Source of the DNA: JACMJP01 sp046160675
Lineage (GTDB): Bacteria; Bacteroidota; Bacteroidia; Chitinophagales; BACL12
Reading direction: 5' to 3'
Length of the DNA stretch: 12,035 bases
NCBI GenBank assembly: GCA_046160675.1
Contig: JBJXHH010000029.1
Span: 1-12,035 of the forward strand
The notes beneath the pieces were generated by a model that saw only the letters and a list, made by a program, of their open reading frames with translations, searched no databases and was not told the DNA's origin. The translations under genes and the position numbers were made by a program. Of this stretch, positions 5,829 through 12,035 are shown piece after piece (positions within the stretch are counted from its first letter, which is position 1; every line of letters begins with the position of its first letter).

Positions 5829-6252
5829 ATAATAATATATTGTGTTTTGATTTGAGGGATGTTATATCAATTGGAATAACAGCATGAATTTCTTCCACAC
5901 TTTTCAGTTTCTCCATTATTTCATTGCTGTGTTCCAGGTAATAGTTTCCTTTTATAAAAAGCAGATAATCCGCCTGTTTCATTTCACTAAGAAAAAAACC
6001 TCCTGCATCTTTGTTCTGCAAAATATAAAATACCGAATGGGTAAGCGGGTGATTGTATTTAAACCGAGCAAAACTGTTGTCTTTTTTTTTACCGGGCTGA
6101 CGAACGATTACATCCCTGATCTTTAACAACTCAATTTCAAGGCATTTGTTCACAAACCAGCAAAGCCTGTAATCTTTCAGCGGAGAAACAATTCCGATGG
6201 ATAAACATTCCTGCACCTGATGAGTAAATACCAGCTTTTTCTTTGTCACCAT
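5803..6252 (-). CDS. IPExxVDY family protein
   Basis: 149 residues, a small Bacteroidota-specific family of unknown function that usually sits directly upstream of pyruvate kinase, as here. The N-terminal hallmark is SIGIVSPLKDYRLCWFVNK at about 18-36. The motif that names the family appears in a diverged form, LSEMKQADYLLFIKG, and the C-terminal segment IPIDITSLKSKHNILLY is also characteristic. The family name motif itself is not strictly kept: Ile-Pro is Leu-Ser and the VDY is ADY. The gene overlaps pyk by up to 26 nt and is divergent from the ABC transporter, with only 20 nt between the annotated starts. A TAnnTTTG-type element lies so close to the ATG that the mRNA may be nearly leaderless. 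The function is unknown; neither enzyme motifs nor membrane segments are seen. Confidence 0.85.
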   Translation of the reverse strand: MVTKKKLVFTHQVQECLSIGIVSPLKDYRLCWFVNKCLEIELLKIRDVIVRQPGKKKDNSFARFKYNHPLTHSVFYILQNKDAGGFFLSEMKQADYLLFIKGNYYLEHSNEIMEKLKSVEEIHAVIPIDITSLKSKHNILLYDDETERK

Positions 6253-6257
6253 TAGTG

Positions 6258-6265
6258 CAAAGCTA
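6258..6265 (-). promoter_or_regulatory. Possible -7 element of the IPExxVDY-pyk operon
   Basis: On the minus strand this reads TAGCTTTG, an exact TAnnTTTG match to the Bacteroidota -7 consensus. It is separated from the ATG at 6252 by only 5 nt, which predicts a very short or absent leader. A TTG-like upstream box lies at a longer than ideal spacing, so the call is tentative. Confidence 0.4.
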
Positions 6266-6272
6266 ACCTGTT

Positions 6273-8123
6273 ATGCAGTATTATAGAACAAGGGGTAAGC
6301 CTATTTTGCTTAATTTCGCCAGAGATATTTTGGAAGAGGTATTGAAAACTCCGGCCGTAAAAAAACAAAAGATCATCAGCGATTCAGATTATTCCCTTCT
6401 TAAAAGGCTGCTGAAATATGCAGGGCCTTTTAAAAGACAATTTTATATCTCCGCAGTTCTTGCAGTTTTTCTTTCCATCATTGGCCCGTTGCGCCCCATC
6501 CTTATCGGGCACACTGTAGATGCCTATATTCTGCAGAAGGACATGCAGGGTTTAATCATCATGTTTGCCGTTATCCTTGCCATGCTCATCCTGGAAACCT
6601 GGTTGCGTTATTATTTTATTTACCTCACGAACTGGCTGGGTCAAAATATTGTGAAGAACCTGCGCATGGAAGTTTTTAAAAAGACCATAAGTTTCAGGCT
6701 CGGGTATTTTGACAGAACTCCAATTGGCATTTCCACCACCAGAACCATTAATGACCTTGAAACTGTGAATTCTGTTTTCACTGAGGGCCTGATCCAAATC
6801 ATTGCTGACCTGCTCACTATCTTTTTTGTGATGGTGGCCATGTTTATCGTCAACTGGCGGCTGGGGCTCATCAGTATGATAAGTTTCCCGCTTATCCTCT
6901 ATGCTACATATATATTTAAGGAAGGTATTAAGTCTACTTTCCAGTCGGTAAGAACACAAGTGGCGTTATTGAATTCATTTTTGCAGGAGAGAATTACGGG
7001 CATGAAGATCGTTCAGATTTTTAATGCTGAAAAACAGGAGTATGATAAATTTAAAGGCATCAACAATGAGCATCGCAAAGCAAATATCCGCTCTGTTTGG
7101 TATTACTCTATTTTTTTTCCGGTGGTGGAAATCATTACTGCCCTTGCATTGGCATCAGTTGTATGGGTAGCAACAAAAAATATTTTAACAGGTTATGCCA
7201 CAGTGGGGAACATTAATGCTTTCATCTTATTGTTAAACATGCTGTTCAGGCCTCTGCGGGTAATTGCTGATAAATTTAATACTCTGCAAATGGGCTTTGT
7301 GGCAAGCGAAAGGATCTTTAAGATTCTTGATACCGATGAAAAGATTGAAAACAAGGGAACCGTCCTTGCTGATAAAATAGCAGGGAGAATTGATTTTAAG
7401 AATGTTTGGTTTGCTTATAAAGAAGACCAATGGGTACTGAAAAATATCAGCTTGCATGTTTCTGCAGGAGAAACCCTTGCGATTGTTGGTGCTACAGGTG
7501 CCGGAAAATCTTCTATCATAAACATCCTCAACCGGTTTTATGAAATACAAAAAGGGGAAATCTGTTTTGATGAGAAAAATGCCAAAGAGTATGAACTCAC
7601 AAGTTTGCGAAAGCAAATAGGCATGGTGCAGCAGGATGTGTTTTTGTTTTCAGGATCCATTTTGGAAAATATTACTTTGAATAACCCTTCTATCTCAAAA
7701 GAAAAAGCAATAGAAGCGGCTAAAATGCTGGGAGCCCATGAATTTATTTTGAAACTTCCGGGAGCATATGATTATAATGTAATGGAGCGGGGGGCAACTC
7801 TCAGCCTGGGACAGCGGCAACTTATTTCTTTTATCAGGGCGCTGGTATTTGATCCTAAAATTTTAATTCTTGATGAAGCAACATCTTCCATTGATACAGA
7901 AACAGAACAGGTTATCCAGAATGCAATTGAAAATTTAATTACGAACCGGACTTCCATCATCATTGCCCACAGGCTTTCCACCATTCAAAAAGCAAACAGA
8001 ATAGTAGTCCTGGAAAAAGGGGAAATCATTGAGGCCGGCTCTCATGCAGAATTGCTTGCCGCCAACGGGTCTTACAGGAAGTTATATGATATGCAATTCG
8101 GGGAGGCCGCTGTGAAGGGGTAA
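6273..8123 (+). CDS. ABC exporter, fused permease and ATP-binding protein (MsbA/MdlB-like)
   Basis: 616 residues in the order of a type IV ABC half-exporter, which works as a dimer in the inner membrane. The transmembrane domain covers about 55-335, with hydrophobic helices near 57-79, 92-113, 177-193, 196-215, 281-300 and 312-325. The nucleotide-binding domain covers about 371-610. It holds Walker A GATGAGKSS (406-414, Lys412), the Q-loop MVQQDVFLFSG (451-461), the signature LSLGQRQ (510-516, a variant of LSGGQ), Walker B ILILDEATSS (530-539, Glu535 as catalytic base) and the H-loop IIAHRLST (563-570, His566). All catalytic residues are present. The substrate cannot be read from the sequence; lipid and drug exporters look alike. 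The N-terminus before about residue 40 is an unusual polar extension and the start lies only 20 nt from a divergent gene, so a later non-ATG start is possible. Confidence 0.93.
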   Translation: MQYYRTRGKPILLNFARDILEEVLKTPAVKKQKIISDSDYSLLKRLLKYAGPFKRQFYISAVLAVFLSIIGPLRPILIGHTVDAYILQKDMQGLIIMFAVILAMLILETWLRYYFIYLTNWLGQNIVKNLRMEVFKKTISFRLGYFDRTPIGISTTRTINDLETVNSVFTEGLIQIIADLLTIFFVMVAMFIVNWRLGLISMISFPLILYATYIFKEGIKSTFQSVRTQVALLNSFLQERITGMKIVQIFNAEKQEYDKFKGINNEHRKANIRSVWYYSIFFPVVEIITALALASVVWVATKNILTGYATVGNINAFILLLNMLFRPLRVIADKFNTLQMGFVASERIFKILDTDEKIENKGTVLADKIAGRIDFKNVWFAYKEDQWVLKNISLHVSAGETLAIVGATGAGKSSIINILNRFYEIQKGEICFDEKNAKEYELTSLRKQIGMVQQDVFLFSGSILENITLNNPSISKEKAIEAAKMLGAHEFILKLPGAYDYNVMERGATLSLGQRQLISFIRALVFDPKILILDEATSSIDTETEQVIQNAIENLITNRTSIIIAHRLSTIQKANRIVVLEKGEIIEAGSHAELLAANGSYRKLYDMQFGEAAVKG

Positions 8124-8127
8124 AGTA

Positions 8128-8619
8128 TTAATCGTTATAATCCTCTTCGTCAGCAATTTTATAATCCAGTAGAAGTTTGTTTAAAATAGAAAGAGTACGT
8201 TTGTAACTGTCACTGGCATTTTTAATAGCATCGCTCGTAACATTCAGAGTAACAATTTTATTAGCATCCGTCCAAACTTTTATTACTTCTTTTTCTTCCT
8301 CTGCGTCATTTTCAATATTTACCAGGAGGTAGGGTTTTTTATGTTTTACTGAAAACTCATTAATTATATGCGTAAAACCGTTTTGCTTTCCCTGGTAGAT
8401 TACCAGCGTTCCGTTTGCATCCCTGATATTCAATTCTGTTTTTTGTGCGGGCTCTGTGCTTGCGGTTTCCTTCAGGTCGTAGTGATCAGGAATATTATCG
8501 ACTTTGGTTCTTTTACCCCGCACACACCATCCTCCGGTTTTAAAACCATTTTTCATTGCAGCATCCAGTGCGGCCCTTTCAGCGCCTTGCTCTCCGCTTG
8601 AAATGATCTTTCGAACCAT
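8128..8619 (-). CDS. Putative molybdenum carrier / YpsA-like Rossmann-fold protein
   Basis: 163 residues resembling the bacterial putative molybdenum carrier family, related to the SLOG/YpsA Rossmann superfamily that binds nucleotide or Moco-like ligands. Family features are the N-terminal VRKIISSGEQGAERAALDAA (2-21), the block GGWCVRGKRTKVDNIPDHY (29-47), LKETASTEPAQKTELNIRDA (49-68) and the strand TLVIYQGKQNGFTHIINEF (71-89). In most relatives the first loop reads GGQTGVDRAALD; here it is SGEQGAERAALD, so the usual Thr and Asp are missing. The second ligand-loop Gly-Thr is Gly-Phe-Thr. Ligand binding may therefore be altered or lost. The gene converges on the ABC transporter with 4 nt between stops. 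No molybdopterin genes are nearby. The family is fairly sure; the biochemical role is not. Confidence 0.75.
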   Translation of the reverse strand: MVRKIISSGEQGAERAALDAAMKNGFKTGGWCVRGKRTKVDNIPDHYDLKETASTEPAQKTELNIRDANGTLVIYQGKQNGFTHIINEFSVKHKKPYLLVNIENDAEEEKEVIKVWTDANKIVTLNVTSDAIKNASDSYKRTLSILNKLLLDYKIADEEDYND

Positions 8620-8637
8620 CTGTTACTGAATTTGATT

Positions 8638-8671
8638 CGAAATTACAGAATCCCTTTTTGAAATCACAAAA
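8638..8671 (-). promoter_or_regulatory. Possible promoter of the molybdenum-carrier-like gene
   Basis: On the minus strand TTTTG (8667-8671) is followed after 21 nt by TAATTTCG (8638-8645), one base from the TAnnTTTG consensus, about 18 nt before the ATG at 8619. The spacing is within the loose range of Bacteroidota promoters. Nothing else was seen in the 283-nt gap 8620-8902 apart from the HU terminator and a weak AT-rich palindrome near 8815-8830. Confidence 0.3.
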
Positions 8672-8844
8672 TTTTTCCAGCATTTTTTGGGTGAAGTTTC
8701 TTGAAATCGTATTCCGGGGATAAATAATAAAGCCTTGTTTCTTCCTGGGAATGTTAAATCAGGCAGATATAAAACAAAAAGGAATTATTCCAGTCTCTAA
8801 TGTTTGTTATATAAAGATTTGAATCTCTTTAAAAATAAAAGCAA

Positions 8845-8877
8845 AAAAAAGGCGGAAAAGAGCGTCCCACCTTTTTT
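8845..8877 (-). terminator. Rho-independent-type terminator downstream of the HU gene
   Basis: The stem aaaaagg-c-gg pairs with cc-ca-ccttttt around a loop of about 10 nt, leaving a run of U on either strand. It begins about 25 nt past the stop of the HU gene on the minus strand. The A/T flanks are symmetric, so it could also stop plus-strand transcripts. Confidence 0.7.
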
Positions 8878-8902
8878 ATTATTGAAAACCTGATTTGGTA
8901 AA

Positions 8903-9172
8903 TTAAACAGCTGCCGACAATTCTTTACCTGCTTTAAAACGTACTACAGTTTTAGCGGCAATTTTAATTGCTTTACCTGTTTGAGGGTTACGTCCTGTTC
9001 TTGCAGCTCTTTTAGAAGTTGAGAAAGTTCCAAAACCAACGAGTGTAACTTTTTCGCCTTTCTTTAATGTCTTGCGGATGTTGCTCATCATACTGTCAAG
9101 TGCTGCAGCTGACTGAGTTTTTGTGATGCCGGAATCAGCTGCCATTGCATCAATTAGATCACCTTTGTTCAT
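8903..9172 (-). CDS. HU family DNA-binding protein
   Basis: 89 residues, the standard HU length. HU dimers bend and compact DNA in the nucleoid. The N-terminal helical dimerisation part is MNKGDLIDAMAADSGITKTQ. The hinge VGFGTFSTSKRAARTG is at about 45-60. The DNA-binding beta arm GRNPQTGKAIKI (60-71) carries the intercalating Pro63. The C-terminal strand-helix VVRFKAGKELSAAV closes the fold. Every conserved residue is present. It is a single-gene transcription unit: a well-formed promoter precedes it and a hairpin terminator follows it. It is divergent from the protease gene. Whether it is HU-alpha-like or HU-beta-like is not decidable here. Confidence 0.96.
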   Translation of the reverse strand: MNKGDLIDAMAADSGITKTQSAAALDSMMSNIRKTLKKGEKVTLVGFGTFSTSKRAARTGRNPQTGKAIKIAAKTVVRFKAGKELSAAV

Positions 9173-9212
9173 GTTATTGTATTTTATTTGTTAAAAGAAT
9201 AATTTGCTGCTT

Positions 9213-9242
9213 CAAAAGTACAGTGTTTACAGGCATTTCAAA
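9213..9242 (-). promoter_or_regulatory. HU gene promoter, Bacteroidota -33/-7 type
   Basis: On the minus strand TTTG (9239-9242), an 18-nt spacer and TACTTTTG (9213-9220) give an exact match to TTTG / TAnnTTTG at good spacing. The predicted transcript start is near 9207, leaving a leader of about 35 nt before the ATG at 9172. It is the best promoter match in the window and supports the Bacteroidota assignment. Confidence 0.65.
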
Positions 9243-9480
9243 ATGTTGTTTCCCCGAAACCCCTGTATTTTCAACACTTTATACACATGATGAAAATTTG
9301 TATTTTATTAAACGCTGTTTATCAATGAATTACAAAATGTAATTTAAGGATTTTTCAATATAACTGTTCTATAAAACACACAGCCCACAAAGGTTTCAGG
9401 GGATGACTTCCTCCAAACTCCCGCCAATCCTGTGTTTTTTAAGAAACCCTCTCTCCGTTTTTCTCATTTACCTTTACAAC

Positions 9481-11076
9481 ATGCGCAAATATTTGTTCGT
9501 TTTTTTTCTCCTTGCATCAGCACAATTGCAGGCGCAAACAAAATATTTCATTTATTTCTCAGATAAGAATGGGGAAAATTTTGACCCTTACTCTTATTTT
9601 GATGAAAAAGCAATTGAAAGAAGATGGAGAGAAAACATTTCACTCTGTGATGAAACAGATTTCCCCGTTAAGGAAGAATACATCTGTTCTATAAATCAGG
9701 TTTGCGATTCAGTAAAGTTTATAAGCCGTTGGTTAAATGGCATGAGTGTATATGCAACACAAGATCAAATTGAAGAGGTAATGAAGTTATCATTTGTTAC
9801 AGGTGTGCAATTGTTACAAAGCGGAAAAAGTATTTTTTCAGCAACTCAAAAAACAGGCGATACTTATAACCTCGAAAAGGATCAAATTGCATTACTAAAA
9901 TTTCAAACCTTCAGGCATAACGCAAAAGCATTCCAGAATGCAGGACTCAACGGAAAGGGTATACGCATTGCTGTTTTTGATGTTGGTTTTCCAGGTGTTG
10001 ATACACATCCTGCTTTTGAACATATAAGGAAAGAGAACCGTATAATTGATGTATATGATTTTATCGGCAACGATAAAAACCCATATCATGGAAACTCACA
10101 CGGCACTTCATGTATGAGTTGTATTGCAGGATACTATGATACTATCCCCCTAGGCATGGCTACGGGTGCAGAGTTTTTATTGGCAAAAACCGAACGCATG
10201 TATACAGAAATGCAAAGCGAAGAAGATGCATGGCTTGCTGCTGCAGAATGGGCAGATAAAAATGGCGCCGACATCATTTCATCATCTCTCGGATACACAA
10301 GGCAGAGATATGATCCGGCTGACATGGATGGTAAAACATCTCTCGTTGCGAAGGCTGCCAGAATGGCGAGTGAAAAAGGAATTTTAGTTGTGAATGCTGC
10401 CGGTAACGAGGCAGACGGCCGTTGGGAATACCTTGGTACACCCGCCGATGTAGAAGAAGTATTGACCGTGGGCGGTATCAATCCTTATATAGATGCACAT
10501 ATCAGTTTTAGTTCCTTCGGGCCTAATGCTGAATACAAACTCAAACCTAATGTCTGTTCGCTGGGTGAAACAATTGCTGCAAATGAAAATAAGTTTGAGA
10601 CTGCATTCGGTACAAGCTTCGCAACGCCCTTGGTAGCAGGCTTTGCAGCCTGTGCCTGGCAAAGCAATAGAGCATTGAGCAGGGCGGATATATTTAATGC
10701 AATAGAACATTCGGCACATTTGTATCCTTACTTTGATTATGCCCACGGGTATGGTGTTCCACAAGCGAATTTTTTTACAAAAACCCAACAGGTAAAAATT
10801 GCTCCTACTTTTCAAGTATATATTGTAGATGAATCATCCTATGTAAGTGTGGAAATTGATTCCACCTTTTTCCCTGACTCTTTGCTTGCATCAGAAACAA
10901 AAAATTTTTACTACCATTTTTCTGATGCTGATGGAAAGATTGTTTATTTCTCTGTTATTATTCCTTACGAAAAATTAAATAGCATTTATATCCCGGAAAT
11001 TGTATTGGAGAACAGGGAGAAATATTTTTTTAAAGCTCATTTTGAACGTTATACATTTGCAATACCCTTAAAATAA
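9481..11076 (+). CDS. Secreted S8 (subtilisin-like) serine peptidase
   Basis: 531 residues from the ATG at 9481. I prefer this start to the in-frame ATG at 9403 because it begins directly with a signal peptide, MRKYLFVFFLLASAQLQAQ, with cleavage predicted after AQ at about residue 19. A short pro-region (about 20-150) precedes the catalytic domain. The triad is Asp167 (IAVFDVGF), His207 (GNSHGTSC) and Ser379 (FGTSFATP), and the oxyanion Asn is in NAAGNEA (Asn309). About 95 residues of beta-rich sequence follow the domain, ending in FAIPLK. I see no typical C-terminal sorting domain for type IX secretion, so the enzyme probably stays in the periplasm or at the outer membrane. The stop is 7 nt before an outer-membrane-type gene, suggesting a two-gene operon. 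The substrate is unknown. Between the HU promoter and this start (about 9243-9480) I see no clear further feature. Confidence 0.92.
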   Translation: MRKYLFVFFLLASAQLQAQTKYFIYFSDKNGENFDPYSYFDEKAIERRWRENISLCDETDFPVKEEYICSINQVCDSVKFISRWLNGMSVYATQDQIEEVMKLSFVTGVQLLQSGKSIFSATQKTGDTYNLEKDQIALLKFQTFRHNAKAFQNAGLNGKGIRIAVFDVGFPGVDTHPAFEHIRKENRIIDVYDFIGNDKNPYHGNSHGTSCMSCIAGYYDTIPLGMATGAEFLLAKTERMYTEMQSEEDAWLAAAEWADKNGADIISSSLGYTRQRYDPADMDGKTSLVAKAARMASEKGILVVNAAGNEADGRWEYLGTPADVEEVLTVGGINPYIDAHISFSSFGPNAEYKLKPNVCSLGETIAANENKFETAFGTSFATPLVAGFAACAWQSNRALSRADIFNAIEHSAHLYPYFDYAHGYGVPQANFFTKTQQVKIAPTFQVYIVDESSYVSVEIDSTFFPDSLLASETKNFYYHFSDADGKIVYFSVIIPYEKLNSIYIPEIVLENREKYFFKAHFERYTFAIPLK

Positions 11077-11083
11077 TCTTAGC

Positions 11084-11797
11084 ATGAAGAAGTTTTTGTT
11101 TTTTGTTTTAGTTACAATTCCTGTTTTTGTTTCTACAGCACAAACTGTAATTCTTGAGCGGGAAGAAGATGGGATAATGGATACAAGTTTTACAACAATT
11201 TTTGAGGAAGAAGCAGAAAAAAAGATAATAAACCCAAGTATAAATGGTCTTGGATTCCCTGTAACACAAAGCGAACCCGGCGCTGAAATTGAAAATGGTA
11301 CCTCAATTCAACTTATTTTCGGTTCAGCTACCTTATACAAATTTAATAGGATTTTAGCGGGAGGGATAAATGGAACCTATAACTTTTATAATTACCGCCT
11401 CGCCCAAAACCCCGAGAAGGTATTTCCAATTGTTTATGCAGAAAGCAATAAAGAAACTTTTCGTTTAAACTGCCTGCAATTCGGGCCGGCATTCAATATA
11501 AATTTTACACCTAACAGAACTTCTAAAACTGTTTCTCTTGATATCGGGTCTGACGCAGTTTGGGTGATGGGCAGCAATCACCGCACTTGGAATGAGAATG
11601 AAGACGGATCGATTACGAAGGTGAAAACCAGGAAACTTGATTACGTAAGAACCTTTCATTATATCTCTTATGCAAGAATAGGTTTGGGAGCAGTTGCATT
11701 ATATTGCAGTTATAGAATGACTGATGTATTTACTGAAGAATCTTTGTTTCCGGAACTACCGAATGTAAATGCCGGCATAGGTTTTACTTTCAAATGA
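11084..11797 (+). CDS. Outer-membrane beta-barrel-like protein of unknown function
   Basis: 237 residues with a signal peptide MKKFLFFVLVTIPVFVSTAQ, cleaved after STAQ. The mature part has alternating amphipathic strands typical of a small porin-like barrel (TSIQLIFGSATLYKF, AGGINGTYNFYNYRLA, TVSLDIGSDAVWVMGS, ARIGLGAVALYCSYRM). It closes with NAGIGFTFK, where the penultimate Phe resembles the outer-membrane assembly signal. I recognise no named family. It starts 7 nt after the S8 peptidase stop and is presumably co-transcribed, so the two may act together at the cell envelope (inference). It converges on recG with 5 nt between stops. Confidence 0.75.
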   Translation: MKKFLFFVLVTIPVFVSTAQTVILEREEDGIMDTSFTTIFEEEAEKKIINPSINGLGFPVTQSEPGAEIENGTSIQLIFGSATLYKFNRILAGGINGTYNFYNYRLAQNPEKVFPIVYAESNKETFRLNCLQFGPAFNINFTPNRTSKTVSLDIGSDAVWVMGSNHRTWNENEDGSITKVKTRKLDYVRTFHYISYARIGLGAVALYCSYRMTDVFTEESLFPELPNVNAGIGFTFK

Positions 11798-11802
11798 AAC
11801 AT

Positions 11803-12035
11803 CTAAGACACCTTTCCCCATCTCTTTACCCTGGATTGCTGTTGCTCTAAAAATAAATGGAGGTTTTTGTTTTCTTCCTGGGTAAGTTGTGCATCTTTTT
11901 CTAAAAGTTCTTCAGCGCTCAATCTTGCTTCCCGCAAAATATTTTCGTCCTTCAAAATATCCGCTATCCTGAACTGTGGCGCCCCGCTTTGCCTTGTGCC
12001 CTCTATTTCTCCGGGACCTCTCAGTTGCATATCAA
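11803..12035 (-). CDS. recG: ATP-dependent DNA helicase RecG, C-terminal end (partial)
   Basis: The last 76 or so residues of a gene running in from the right edge. RecG remodels stalled forks and Holliday junctions. The diagnostic block is MQLRGPGEIEGTRQSG, preceded in frame by Asp, which matches the conserved DxxLRGPGxxxGxxQSG segment after the helicase core. It is followed by the helical tail RIADILKDENILREAR and AEELLEKDAQL typical of the RecG C-terminus. The stop is TAG at 11803-11805. The extra tail EQQQSRVKRWGKVS lies within normal variation. The ATG at 12030 is internal, not the start, because the frame stays open to the window edge. Confidence 0.9.
   Translation of the reverse strand, partial: DMQLRGPGEIEGTRQSGAPQFRIADILKDENILREARLSAEELLEKDAQLTQEENKNLHLFLEQQQSRVKRWGKVS

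Noticed and set aside
6552..6959. 135-residue minus-strand ORF inside the ABC exporter
   Set aside because: It is an antisense shadow of a strongly supported gene; its composition (runs of His, Asp and Lys) reflects the complement of membrane-helix codons.
9403..9480. Upstream in-frame ATG giving the S8 peptidase 26 extra residues
   Set aside because: The extension would bury a perfect signal peptide behind a second hydrophobic stretch; the ATG at 9481 gives a standard secreted protein.
10384..10815. 143-residue minus-strand ORF inside the S8 peptidase
   Set aside because: It is antisense to the catalytic domain and its cysteine-rich look comes from complementing that sequence.
10801..11076. 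Type IX secretion sorting domain at the end of the S8 peptidase
   Set aside because: The last 95 residues are beta-rich but lack the Gly-rich blocks and the basic terminal motif usual for such domains.

Overview
The window looks like a chromosomal segment of a Bacteroidota bacterium, probably close to Chitinophagaceae. The grounds are an IPExxVDY-family gene next to pyruvate kinase, an RHS tip of the Bacteroidota type, a short-form pterin dehydratase, low GC, and promoter-like sequences of the TTTG / TAnnTTTG type that the Bacteroidota primary sigma factor uses. The family-level placement is an inference.

Positions 1-4050 are an accessory, recombination-worn region. It opens with a REP-associated tyrosine transposase (RAYT) gene on the minus strand, enclosed by inverted copies of a hairpin-forming repeat. 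Next comes the 3' end of a broken gene followed by a probable lipoprotein gene, and this pair is bracketed by inverted copies of the same repeat. Then there is a 205-bp element holding only the C-terminal end of a second RAYT between perfect 11-bp inverted repeats. The region ends with a minus-strand pair: an orphan RHS tip carrying what looks like a type 23 polymorphic toxin domain, and a lipoprotein gene coupled to it by an ATGA overlap that is the natural immunity candidate. Nothing upstream of the tip encodes the large RHS body, so this is either a remnant or a silent/donor tip cassette.

Positions 4054-12035 are ordinary housekeeping DNA. On the minus strand lie pterin-4a-carbinolamine dehydratase, a heptanucleotide tandem repeat, pyruvate kinase and an IPExxVDY protein; the last two overlap and form an operon. 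Divergent from them is an MsbA-like ABC exporter. It converges on a YpsA/molybdenum-carrier-like Rossmann protein. HU follows with a recognisable promoter and terminator. A secreted subtilisin-like protease and an outer-membrane barrel-like protein form a plus-strand pair. The 3' end of recG runs in from the right edge on the minus strand.

No tRNA, rRNA, CRISPR array or riboswitch was recognised. The most unusual material is the repeat-bracketed toxin/immunity-like cassettes at 1-4050.
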